From contig DAIOEN010000002.1 of the NCBI GenBank assembly GCA_036746235.1, positions 36,058-100,057 of the forward strand: a stretch of DNA of 64,000 nt, given 5' to 3'. Origin of the DNA: CALARM01 sp036746235 (lineage in GTDB: Bacteria > Vulcanimicrobiota > SpSt-956 > JAKJGF01). The translations under genes were made by a program, and so were the position numbers. Shown here in pieces: positions 37,025 to 44,605 of the stretch (position 1 is the first letter of the stretch; each line of letters begins with the position of its first letter). The notes under the pieces are model-generated. The model did not search any database, was not told the DNA's origin, and saw nothing but the letters and a program-made list of their open reading frames with translations.

Positions 37025-37492
37025 ATGAGTCAAAATATTATAGAAGAACTGTCCGGAGAAAGTTATATTCTCACGAGTAATTCCGGTGATTTATATATTG
37101 TGCCTGCAGAATTTATAAGAGATTATACGGAAGATGAATGGAATAATTGTTCAGATAACGTAATTGTATTTGATGCAGAAAATATTTATGAAATACCCTG
37201 CAAGATATTAAGTGATTACCGGATGTCCGATGAAGAAAAACGGAGTTTTCAGGAAAGACTCATGGCAATAGAACCTGATACACTTGAACCGCCTGTATTA
37301 AGTAAAGGCAGATTAATACTATTCGAATATATCCTTTCAGATTACAGAGAAAAATCTGATGTACACGGCTATGGAGTAGAAAGGGAGAAAGAACTCGAAA
37401 TGGTGAAAGAAAATCAGAAATTATTGAAAAAAGGCTATAAATTTCCTGATAAATCGTCAGATATTTATGACAGGATAAAAAAATGGTATTGA
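37025..37492 (+). CDS. Hypothetical protein, 155 residues
   Basis: An acidic soluble protein I do not recognise (begins MSQNIIEELSGESYILTSN, ends DRIKKWY). The segment 9-45 resembles a small beta-domain. The ATG at 37025 follows AGGGGAGGGGG; an upstream in-frame start at 36980 falls in the terminator and is rejected. It is the last gene before the IS607-type element; the element begins within about 100 nt of its stop. Confidence 0.65.
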   Translation: MSQNIIEELSGESYILTSNSGDLYIVPAEFIRDYTEDEWNNCSDNVIVFDAENIYEIPCKILSDYRMSDEEKRSFQERLMAIEPDTLEPPVLSKGRLILFEYILSDYREKSDVHGYGVEREKELEMVKENQKLLKKGYKFPDKSSDIYDRIKKWY

Positions 37493-37545
37493 CTATGGAG
37501 GCTGACAACAGTTAAAAATAATCTATATAAAATTATGTAAAATAA

Positions 37546-37574
37546 TTGATTTTATATAATCTATATAGTATAAT
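37546..37574 (+). promoter_or_regulatory. Sigma-70-type promoter of the IS element
   Basis: TTGATT, a 17-nt spacer, TATAAT, upstream of the recombinase gene. Confidence 0.8.
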
Positions 37575-37612
37575 ATAAGAGAATTATATTTATATTATAT
37601 AGAGAGAAGTTA

Positions 37613-38254
37613 ATGATGTCAAAATATTATAACATAGGAGAATTTGCAAAACTTATAAATAAATCTGCCGATACATTACGTAGATGGGACAGAGAAGGGA
37701 AATTAAAACCAGGTTATGTTACATCAGGCAGGCATAGAATGTATAGTGAAAAGCAATTAAAAGAATTATGTGGATGTGGTATTTTTTTAAAGAATAAACC
37801 CAAAAAAATCATAGGTTACTGTAGAGTATCAAGTGTGAAACAAAAAGATGATCTGGAAAGACAAATAAAGTATGTAACAGAATATATGATAGCAAAAGGT
37901 TATAGTTTTGAAATAGTAACAGATATAGGAAGTGGAATAAATTATAATAGAAAAGGATTGAATGAGTTACTGGAATTAGTAATTAATAATGAAATAGAAA
38001 AGATTATATTGTTATATAAAGATAGACTGGTGAGATTTGGATATGAACTGATAGAAAATATATGCAAAAATTATAATACAGAGATAGAAATAATAGATAA
38101 TACAGTTAAAACAGAAGATCAGGAATTAGTAGAAGATTTGATTCAGATAGTAACAGTATTTAGCTGCAGATTACAGGGTAAACGGGCGAATAAGGCGAAA
38201 CGATTGATAAAGGAATTACGAGATGAAAACAATAAAGATAAGGATAAAGGATAA
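37613..38254 (+). CDS. tnpA: IS607-type serine recombinase TnpA
   Basis: A 213-residue transposase. N-terminal MerR-like winged helix (YYNIGEFAKLINKSADTLRRW, then YVTSGRHRMYSEKQL), then a serine-resolvase catalytic domain: IGYCRVSSVKQKDDLERQ holds the nucleophile Ser (second position of VSS) and the Arg pair, and YKDRLVRFGYEL the downstream Arg. It cuts and rejoins through a circular intermediate. Length and order are those of IS607 TnpA; it looks intact. Its end overlaps the TnpB gene by 32 nt. Confidence 0.95.
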   Translation: MMSKYYNIGEFAKLINKSADTLRRWDREGKLKPGYVTSGRHRMYSEKQLKELCGCGIFLKNKPKKIIGYCRVSSVKQKDDLERQIKYVTEYMIAKGYSFEIVTDIGSGINYNRKGLNELLELVINNEIEKIILLYKDRLVRFGYELIENICKNYNTEIEIIDNTVKTEDQELVEDLIQIVTVFSCRLQGKRANKAKRLIKELRDENNKDKDKG

Positions 38255-39650
38255 TAAAGTAAAACCTTATATAATCGATAAAGTCTATGAATATCGTCAT
38301 TTTGAAAATATGTATATAATTCTTCTGCATCAGGATTACAATCAAAACCTGAATGATTTCAAAATATTAAGTGATTATCGAGTAATGAGAGCGGTGTTAA
38401 CAGATAATAAGGGTGGGAAAGTAAGAGAAAAAGTAGAATATATAAAAGAGAAATATAAAGACCATTCATTAATGAAAGATTTAATAGAAAGTTCAAAGAA
38501 ATTAAAAATCCATAATGTAGTAGAGATAATGAAAAGAGTAAAATCGCAATATAAAGGATTTTTCACGAAAAAGCAAAGAGGAGACGTCTCTGCAAGGCCT
38601 CCGAAAACAAAGAAATTATCAAAAATGCACAACTATACAATCCCCCTGGATAGTCACAAATCTTTCAGTTTAAAGAATAAGAATAAAGCAGGTATAAATT
38701 TAGATAAAAAAATGATATATACTCATATGAATTTTGTAGAAGTAGGGAAACTAACAGGCGGTATAGATAATATAGAGTCAATAAATGTAAATTTTTCTAA
38801 TAAAGATATTTATTTTTTAATAACTCATAATAAAAAGAATTCTATCAGTAATAATGTGAAAGAAATAAAAACCTGCGGTATAGATGTGGGAATTGAAAAT
38901 CTTATAACTCTTTATATTAATGATGCTAAAAGTAATTCATTAATAATAGATGGAAGAACTTATAAAAGCTTTAATAGTAATTTTAATCGTATTACAGGTA
39001 AGTTAAACACAGATATTTCTAATTTAATAAACAGGAAAAATCTTGACGACAGAGAGAAAATTCAATATTTATGTAATTTCCGTTCTTTTTTATATGAAAA
39101 ACGAAACAGGTATTTTGAGACAGAATTTAATAAAATAAGTAAAAGAGTAGCAGAATATTTAGTCATAAAGGACGTTACTCATCTATCAATATCTAATAAT
39201 CTATCAGAATTAAAGAATAATGGAAATTGTGAATTAAGAAAAAGTGTAAAACAAAGTTTTATCCAGATACCATTTATTAAACTCCTTAAAATGATTAAAT
39301 ATAAATGTGAGATACAGGGAATAACAGTTAACTATGTTGATGAAGCATATACTTCCAAGACATCATCAATATCGTCAGACATAAAAAAAATACAGGAATT
39401 ATCTAAAGATAAGAAACTTTCAACTGATGATTTCAATGGAAATCGAGTTAAACGGGGATTATTTTTAGATAACAGAGTAAACAAAATAGTTAATTCAGAT
39501 TGTAATGCAGGATTTAATATTTGCAAACTAAATCCTGCCTATAAAGATATTAAAAAGAAAGGAGAAAGTTGGTTTAAACTATGTAATCCAAAGAAATTTA
39601 GATGCGATCATGATTTATGTAAATTTTTACATAATAATGAATTCGGATAA
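38223..39650 (+). CDS. tnpB: TnpB-like RNA-guided nuclease (IS607 OrfB), variant active site
   Basis: A 475-residue TnpB-family protein. RuvC motif I is CGIDVGIENLIT, with the first Asp. RuvC motif III is NSDCNAGFNI, with the last Asp. The position where most TnpBs have the catalytic Glu (IEDL-type) reads VIKDVTHL, so Lys stands there; a nearby Glu in VDEAYTSKTSS could substitute, as in TnpBs with a rearranged site. The CxxC...CxxC zinc ribbon is absent; this region reads FNGNRVKRGLF, as in a known zinc-less subgroup. It may be active with a shifted Glu, or a dead, RNA-guided binder. The guide-RNA region should lie at its 3' end. Confidence 0.9.
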   Translation: MKTIKIRIKDNKVKPYIIDKVYEYRHFENMYIILLHQDYNQNLNDFKILSDYRVMRAVLTDNKGGKVREKVEYIKEKYKDHSLMKDLIESSKKLKIHNVVEIMKRVKSQYKGFFTKKQRGDVSARPPKTKKLSKMHNYTIPLDSHKSFSLKNKNKAGINLDKKMIYTHMNFVEVGKLTGGIDNIESINVNFSNKDIYFLITHNKKNSISNNVKEIKTCGIDVGIENLITLYINDAKSNSLIIDGRTYKSFNSNFNRITGKLNTDISNLINRKNLDDREKIQYLCNFRSFLYEKRNRYFETEFNKISKRVAEYLVIKDVTHLSISNNLSELKNNGNCELRKSVKQSFIQIPFIKLLKMIKYKCEIQGITVNYVDEAYTSKTSSISSDIKKIQELSKDKKLSTDDFNGNRVKRGLFLDNRVNKIVNSDCNAGFNICKLNPAYKDIKKKGESWFKLCNPKKFRCDHDLCKFLHNNEFG

Positions 39651-39693
39651 AACTCTTTTGGTGTAACGTTGTTATTGCTGTAAATTTTTGTAA

Positions 39694-39984
39694 TTTTACA
39701 TAGATTTACATAAATATAAATCAACGGAAGAAGAAATTCTTTATGAAGAATATGAAGAAAAACTCAATCCCCATACATCGGGAGATAAACTCTCAGGGTG
39801 GCCTGCATGGATTCAGGGAGTGGAATATCCTTCGTGCCCTGTATGCAATAAAAAAATGAAAATGGTCTTTCAACTGGATTCAGAAATAAATCTCCCCTAT
39901 ATGTTCGGTGATGCCGGATGTGGCCATATAACACAGTGTAAAGAACATAAAGACAGACTTGCTTTCGGCTGGGCCTGCGGGTAG
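39694..39984 (+). pseudogene. 3' fragment of a DUF1963-like (YwqG-type) gene
   Basis: An open stretch of 96 codons without a start codon. It reads KLSGWPAWIQGVEYPSCPVC, then FQLDSEINLPYMFGDAGCGH, then AFGWACG and a stop, which matches the C-terminal part of DUF1963-type proteins. The 5' part is missing. It begins right after the IS607 element, so insertion or a related deletion probably destroyed the gene. I could not find the 5' half to the left of the element. Confidence 0.75.
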
Positions 39985-40072
39985 TGAGCGGTGAATGGTA
40001 AATTGCGAGCAGAGTATATAAATTCTATTCAGTTATCATCATTCACTCGTAGCGAAGCCATACGAGTGAAAA
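39983..40072. repeat. Heptad hairpin and 9-bp stem
   Basis: GTGAGCGGTGAATGG (5' arm), then CAGTTATCATCATTCACTCG (3' arm). TTCACTCGT / ACGAGTGAA forms a perfect 9-bp stem around AGCGAAGCCAT. It touches the stop of the DUF1963 fragment. Confidence 0.7.
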
Positions 40073-40142
40073 AAATTCTTTGAAAAATTTCTTTTTCTCA
40101 AAAAATAATTTTCCTATAAATTCTGCAACTTACAGTAATTTT

Positions 40143-41939
40143 CTAGATCTTAAGAAATATAATTGCACAGAATTTTTCCATAAGTCTATAAAAATTTTTG
40201 ACTTTTTCGTAAACTGAAGAAGAATCTCTATCTGTAAAAATTTTCTCTTCCGCTATATGAAGAATTTCTCTAAAAGTTCTTTTACCGGAAGAAAGTTCAT
40301 AGAGTCTACTTCCTGTATCATCAAGAATTTCTTTTCCGTAAACCTTATGTAAAATAATACTGTTATCCTCGTTATAGAATAAGGGATAGGTTCTTGAAGG
40401 ATAATAATTTAAAAGCTCATCTTCTTTCACTTCACTGAAAGACAGATTTATCTTATGAAGTTTCAGATTATAAAACCTCCTTACGCCCGTATCATCTGAA
40501 AAAAGAGCTGCCCATGGTGTTTCTATACCGCTCGATTTGAGAGAAAAATTCTGAGAAATCATATCATACGGAACGTCTCTCGATATTTCAGCCATTATCT
40601 TCCATACGTCCCTGTCAAAATCCCTCTTTATACCTGTTATTTCACAGCAGTTTAAAGATTCATTTTCACAGAAACATGTATCGTTCGTCATGCCGGTTAT
40701 ACATTCATTGTCTATAATATTAAGACCGAATGTTTCAGGTTCTTTCATGATCTTTGTTCCCGGGAAAGGCACAAGAAGGGTGGAAGTTATATTCAATCTT
40801 CCCGGTGCCAGTTTCATAAGTTTTCTTACAAAATCCAGATTTTTTCCGTAAAGGTCTCTGCTTTCAAGAGGGCCTCCTATGATAAAATTTATGGATACGG
40901 AAGGTATCAATGCAGAAGCACACATTCTGACTACTTCTTCAATCTGTTCAAGTGTTATATTTTTTTGATACATATCCAGAACCTGCTGTTCTGCACATTC
41001 AACGCCAATCTGAAGCACTGCAAGACCGGCAAGGCTCATTGCATAAAGGAGTCTGGGATATTTAGAGAGAACATCGACTCTCCCCTCTGCAAACCATACG
41101 AACTTTGTTCCCTCTTCCGACATATCTCTCAGGCCTTTGCATATTTTCATAGTTCTCTGAGGATTTACTGTGAATGTGTCATCGAGAAATCTGAGATAAC
41201 TTATGTCTCCTCTTTTATGAAGATATTTCACTTCCTCAAGAACATGTTCGGCACTTCTCATCCTGTAAGAACTTCCCAGAAAACCTTCATAACAGAAGGT
41301 GCATTTAAAGGGACATCCCCTCCCTGTTATTATCCTGGGAAACATAATATCAAAGCTCCTCAAAGGCTCTTCCAGTAAATCTCTGTCGGGAACGGCGAGA
41401 CTGTCCAGATCATCTATAAACGGTCCTTCACTGTTTCGCAGAATGTCATTATTTTTTCTATAACTTATGCCTTTTATATCTTCAAGAGAATTTTTTCCTT
41501 CAAAATAATATTCTGCCAGTTGAATTACGGTATTCTCTCCCTCTCCCCTTGCTATGACATCAATATGTTTATATGTTTCGAGTATGTGTTTATCCATAAC
41601 ACTCGCATGGGGGCCGCCCATCATAATGATTAAATCCGGGAAATGCTCTTTCAGCATAACGGCACATTTAAGGGAACGATATATATTTTCCGTAGTGGTA
41701 TAAAATCCGACCATAGCGACATGACGGGATTTTATTTTTTCAATTATTTCGTCAACATCGGGATAATCACTGTATAAGAGACTTACTTTATAGCCTTTCT
41801 GCTTCAACACCGTGCCAAGATAAAGCAGCCCTAACTGGACATAACAGGAACTTTTGTCTAAGGTTATGCCGTAACTGTATCCGAGAGATATAAAAAGAAT
41901 AGTCTTTAAATTTTTGTTAACATTGTTATCTGGCTTCAT
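40143..41939 (-). CDS. B12-binding radical SAM protein with PqqD-like tail
   Basis: A 598-residue protein. Cobalamin-binding domain at about 15-150 (YLGTVLKQKGYKVSLLYSDYPDVDEI; GFYTTTENIYRS; GGPHASVM). Radical SAM domain with GRGCPFKCTFCYEGF (CX3CX2C). The last 85 residues (ILHKVYGKEILDDTGSRLYELSSG, then TFREILHIAEE) match the PqqD/RiPP-recognition winged helix. B12 radical SAM enzymes often methylate; a PqqD-like domain usually binds a leader peptide. I chose ATG 41939; an upstream GTG (41975) lies in a heptad repeat. It is the last gene after the subtilase and PQQ genes. Confidence 0.9.
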   Translation of the reverse strand: MKPDNNVNKNLKTILFISLGYSYGITLDKSSCYVQLGLLYLGTVLKQKGYKVSLLYSDYPDVDEIIEKIKSRHVAMVGFYTTTENIYRSLKCAVMLKEHFPDLIIMMGGPHASVMDKHILETYKHIDVIARGEGENTVIQLAEYYFEGKNSLEDIKGISYRKNNDILRNSEGPFIDDLDSLAVPDRDLLEEPLRSFDIMFPRIITGRGCPFKCTFCYEGFLGSSYRMRSAEHVLEEVKYLHKRGDISYLRFLDDTFTVNPQRTMKICKGLRDMSEEGTKFVWFAEGRVDVLSKYPRLLYAMSLAGLAVLQIGVECAEQQVLDMYQKNITLEQIEEVVRMCASALIPSVSINFIIGGPLESRDLYGKNLDFVRKLMKLAPGRLNITSTLLVPFPGTKIMKEPETFGLNIIDNECITGMTNDTCFCENESLNCCEITGIKRDFDRDVWKIMAEISRDVPYDMISQNFSLKSSGIETPWAALFSDDTGVRRFYNLKLHKINLSFSEVKEDELLNYYPSRTYPLFYNEDNSIILHKVYGKEILDDTGSRLYELSSGKRTFREILHIAEEKIFTDRDSSSVYEKVKNFYRLMEKFCAIIFLKI

Positions 41940-41967
41940 AAACTTACCACTTTCCGTAAAATTTCCA

Positions 41968-42000
41968 TCAACCACTTTTCACTCTTCACCCTTCACTTGC
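41968..42000. repeat. Heptad repeat, single arm
   Basis: TTTTCACTCTTCACCCTTCAC: words of the CTTCACC type between the PQQ and radical SAM genes. Confidence 0.75.
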
Positions 42001-42061
42001 AGGCACTTCCATGAAAACATGCATAGCAAAAAGCACATTTTAAAGGACATTCTCCCCATCA
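41993..42061 (-). pseudogene. Orphan radical SAM cysteine-motif fragment
   Basis: On the minus strand, between two genes, one frame reads ECPLKCAFCYACFHGSACK and then a stop. It closely resembles GCPFKCTFCYEGFLGSSYR of the neighbouring radical SAM protein. There is no start codon after the preceding in-frame TGA. It is best read as a gene remnant; a tiny cysteine-rich peptide cannot be excluded. Confidence 0.45.
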
Positions 42062-42065
42062 CATT

Positions 42066-43118
42066 TTAAATAATAGCATAAATCATACCGTTATTAGTAA
42101 CAGTGAACACACAGCCTTCTCCAACAACAGGTGAAGAAGTAATAATCGAAGCTGTATCATAAACCCACTTCTGAAGGCCGCACCCTGTGTCAATGGCATA
42201 GAGTTTTCCGTCACCGCTCCCTGCATACATAAAATTCCCGGACACTGCAGGTTCGGTAATGCTTCCCCAGGAAAAAAATGCCCACTGACGGGCAGCAGTA
42301 TTGACTTCAAGAGAATAAAGAACACCTACGGTTTTATCCAGTTCTTTCATATATACTCTCGTAGGAACAAAAATAGAATTAGCCGCAATAACAGGGGTTT
42401 CAGTGAGAGGCTCACCTTCTACTTCTGCAATCCATCTTTTCGCACCATTGATGATCTCAAGACAGTATATATAACCGGCACTCACATAAATTGCTCCGTT
42501 ATAAATCGCAGGAGATGAACAGACAGGTTTTTCCAGTGTATAGGCCCATCTTTTCTCTCCTCTCTCTATATCTATTACATAAAATATGTCATCAGAACCG
42601 ATAAAGATCATGCCTCCATATATTACAGGAGATGAAACACAGATACCTCCTGCATGGAAAGACCATTTTTTCTTTCCTCCTGACATATCAATAGCATAAA
42701 TATTTCCATCCAGAGTACCTGTATACAACATATCTCCCCGTATTGCAGGAGAAGAATTTATTACGCTCCCTGTTTCATATACCCATTTAACTTCTCCCTT
42801 TTCGGAAGACAGAGCATAAATATTGCCATTTTTACCGGTAAAATAAACTGTATCATCTATTACAAGAGGAGGAAATTTTTCAACTGCAGTATTACCTTCA
42901 TCTGTATCATTATATTTCCAGAGTAAATTTCCCCCGTCACCTGTCAGTGCATGAAGAATTCCCTCTTCTGTAACAATGTAAAGAATATTATCTGTAATAA
43001 CAGGGGAAACATTTATCTTCTCCCCTGTATCATAAGACCATAACAGAGAACCTTTCAGGGCAGGACTGCCACAAACACACGATGTATGGCAGTTATTTCC
43101 TTTATAACAGGACCACAT
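42066..43118 (-). CDS. PQQ-type beta-propeller with cysteine-rich N-terminus
   Basis: A 350-residue protein of about eight PQQ-like blades with repeats such as SSPAIRGDMLYTGTLDGNIY and GKLYAIDTGCGLQKW. The first 20 residues hold four cysteines (Cys4, Cys10, Cys14, Cys16: CYKGNNCHTSCVCG). There is no signal peptide. Such propellers (BamB-like) bind proteins; PQQ binding cannot be inferred. Its start follows AGAGGT lying inside the end of the subtilase gene, 6 nt away, so the two are co-translated. Confidence 0.9.
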   Translation of the reverse strand: MWSCYKGNNCHTSCVCGSPALKGSLLWSYDTGEKINVSPVITDNILYIVTEEGILHALTGDGGNLLWKYNDTDEGNTAVEKFPPLVIDDTVYFTGKNGNIYALSSEKGEVKWVYETGSVINSSPAIRGDMLYTGTLDGNIYAIDMSGGKKKWSFHAGGICVSSPVIYGGMIFIGSDDIFYVIDIERGEKRWAYTLEKPVCSSPAIYNGAIYVSAGYIYCLEIINGAKRWIAEVEGEPLTETPVIAANSIFVPTRVYMKELDKTVGVLYSLEVNTAARQWAFFSWGSITEPAVSGNFMYAGSGDGKLYAIDTGCGLQKWVYDTASIITSSPVVGEGCVFTVTNNGMIYAII

Positions 43119-43124
43119 ATATCT

Positions 43125-44285
43125 TTATAACCTCTTCAATCCATTATCAATTCTTACAAGTCCCCGGCCGACCTCCCAGGAATGTCTTTTTATATCTTCT
43201 GCAGTATCATAGATGAGATTTTCTGCTTCCACATTCTCCATTCTTCTTTCTCCGAGAATTACGGAAAAGACACCGCTCACATGAGGACAGGCCATGGATG
43301 TCCCGCTGTAGGAAGCAAATTTACCTCCCGGAACTGAAGAATAAACACCTACGCCGGGAGCTGCTATATCAACTCCCGGGTCACGATTGGTAAAACTGGC
43401 AGGTTTTTTATTTCTGTCTACTGCACCTACAGATACAACCTCTCTGTAAAAAGCAGGAAATCCGGGCCCTATCATTTCATTGCCCGATGCTGCTACAAGT
43501 ATGAGACCTCTTTCATGAGCGGCAATAAGAGCTTCATGCATGGCAGAAGCAGGGAAACGGCTTCCAAGACTCATACTTAAAACCTGAAGGCCATTACTCA
43601 CTGCCCAGTCTATTGCTGCTACGATACCGGACGTACGACCGCCGCCGGTGGCACTTAAAACCTTCAGCGCATAAAGATCAGCCCTTGTGGCCACTCCGGT
43701 CAGGCTGGCTTCTCCCGAGGCTGCTGCAATACCTGCACAGTGTGTGCCATGACCGTTATCATCAAAGGGATCTTTACTGTCATCTACAAAGTTATGTCCA
43801 CCTTTTACATTCTCTTTCAGACAGGGATGATTGTAGTCTATTCCCGTATCTATTATACCGAGCTTAACGCCACGTCCTGTGGCATTCATATTCCATGCAT
43901 AGGGAGCACCTATAAGACGCATATTCCAGTCTGTATCCTGAGATGGCCCCTGTCCTTCCACATGTTCCGGAGGAACTATGAGGGAAACAGGATAATCCAG
44001 TTCTATAAACCGTACTGAACTCAGATTCTTTATAGTGTCAAGCAAATCTGTTTTTGTATGCATCAGTATGGAATCAGTAGTCTTAAATTTATAAAGGACA
44101 TCTCCGTATCTTTCAACTTCCGTATCGAGTATTTCTTTAAAGCCAACAAAAATTTTTACATGTTCTTTCTTTAATTCTTCTTTGAAATAATCATGAAGAA
44201 ATTTTTGATATGAAGTATTTTCTCTCTGTTCTTCAGGTACAACCTTATTGATTTCGTTAATAAAAAATTCCCCTGTGTTATTCAT
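43125..44285 (-). CDS. Subtilisin-like serine protease without signal peptide
   Basis: A 386-residue S8 protease. An inhibitor-type propeptide occupies about 40-105; the catalytic domain has Asp146 (GIIDTGID), His179 (GHGTHCAG), oxyanion Asn269 (AASGN) and Ser330 (GTSMACPHVSG). All are present, so it should be active. No signal peptide or membrane segment is seen, suggesting a cytosolic enzyme or export by another route. The start follows TAGGAGGTAA. It is the first gene of the subtilase-PQQ-radical SAM set; leader-peptide cleavage is one possible role. Confidence 0.94.
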   Translation of the reverse strand: MNNTGEFFINEINKVVPEEQRENTSYQKFLHDYFKEELKKEHVKIFVGFKEILDTEVERYGDVLYKFKTTDSILMHTKTDLLDTIKNLSSVRFIELDYPVSLIVPPEHVEGQGPSQDTDWNMRLIGAPYAWNMNATGRGVKLGIIDTGIDYNHPCLKENVKGGHNFVDDSKDPFDDNGHGTHCAGIAAASGEASLTGVATRADLYALKVLSATGGGRTSGIVAAIDWAVSNGLQVLSMSLGSRFPASAMHEALIAAHERGLILVAASGNEMIGPGFPAFYREVVSVGAVDRNKKPASFTNRDPGVDIAAPGVGVYSSVPGGKFASYSGTSMACPHVSGVFSVILGERRMENVEAENLIYDTAEDIKRHSWEVGRGLVRIDNGLKRL

Positions 44286-44302
44286 AAATATTACCTCCTA
44301 AA

Positions 44303-44459
44303 TTCAGTGACCAGTGACCGGCGACCATTATTACAAATATAAACAATAGATAATACTTTTAAACTATCAGCCATAACAGGAACAATTCATTACAGAAAAT
44401 CAGGAATAATTTTCCGATCACTGCTAACTGATAACTGTTCACTGTTTACCGCTCACTAT
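44303..44459. repeat. Heptad hairpin with wide loop
   Basis: CAGTGACCAGTGACCGGCG (5' arm, 44304-) and words CACTGCTA, ACTGATA, ACTGTTC, ACTGTTT, ACCGCTC (3' arm, about 44418-44459). Confidence 0.8.
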
Positions 44460-44501
44460 TATATTATAAATTATTTCTCCGGAAAAGTCTAAGATTTTAT
44501 A

Positions 44502-44530
44502 TTGGAAATATTCTGATTACGTAGTATAAT
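44502..44530 (+). promoter_or_regulatory. Sigma-70-type promoter
   Basis: TTGGAA, a 17-nt spacer, TATAAT, upstream of the hybrid kinase gene. Confidence 0.85.
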
Positions 44531-44605
44531 TATTAATTAAGATAATAAACCACAGACGGGACTCCCGTCACGCGTTACGAAAACAGAGTTGCAGGAGGTA
44601 ATCTT

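Larger units (their letters stand above)
37500..39700 (+). mobile_element. IS607-family insertion sequence
   Basis: Two overlapping genes: a MerR-headed serine recombinase and a TnpB-like protein. Both are clearly more AT-rich than the surroundings. IS607 elements have no terminal inverted repeats and no target duplication, so the ends given are approximate. The element appears to lie next to, or inside, a gene whose 3' fragment follows at 39694. Confidence 0.85.
44286..44605. other. Divergent intergenic region
   Basis: No gene. It holds the heptad hairpin (44303-44459), a strong promoter (44502-44530) and a short CCCGTCACGCGTTACG array (44564-44579). Confidence 0.7.

Noticed and set aside
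40049..40072. Terminator for the radical SAM gene
   Set aside because: The stem is good but the A/T run is on the wrong side for the minus-strand transcript.
41993..42061. Selenoprotein reading through the ATG-TGA
   Set aside because: No SECIS-like structure was recognised, and the fragment is explained as a radical SAM remnant.
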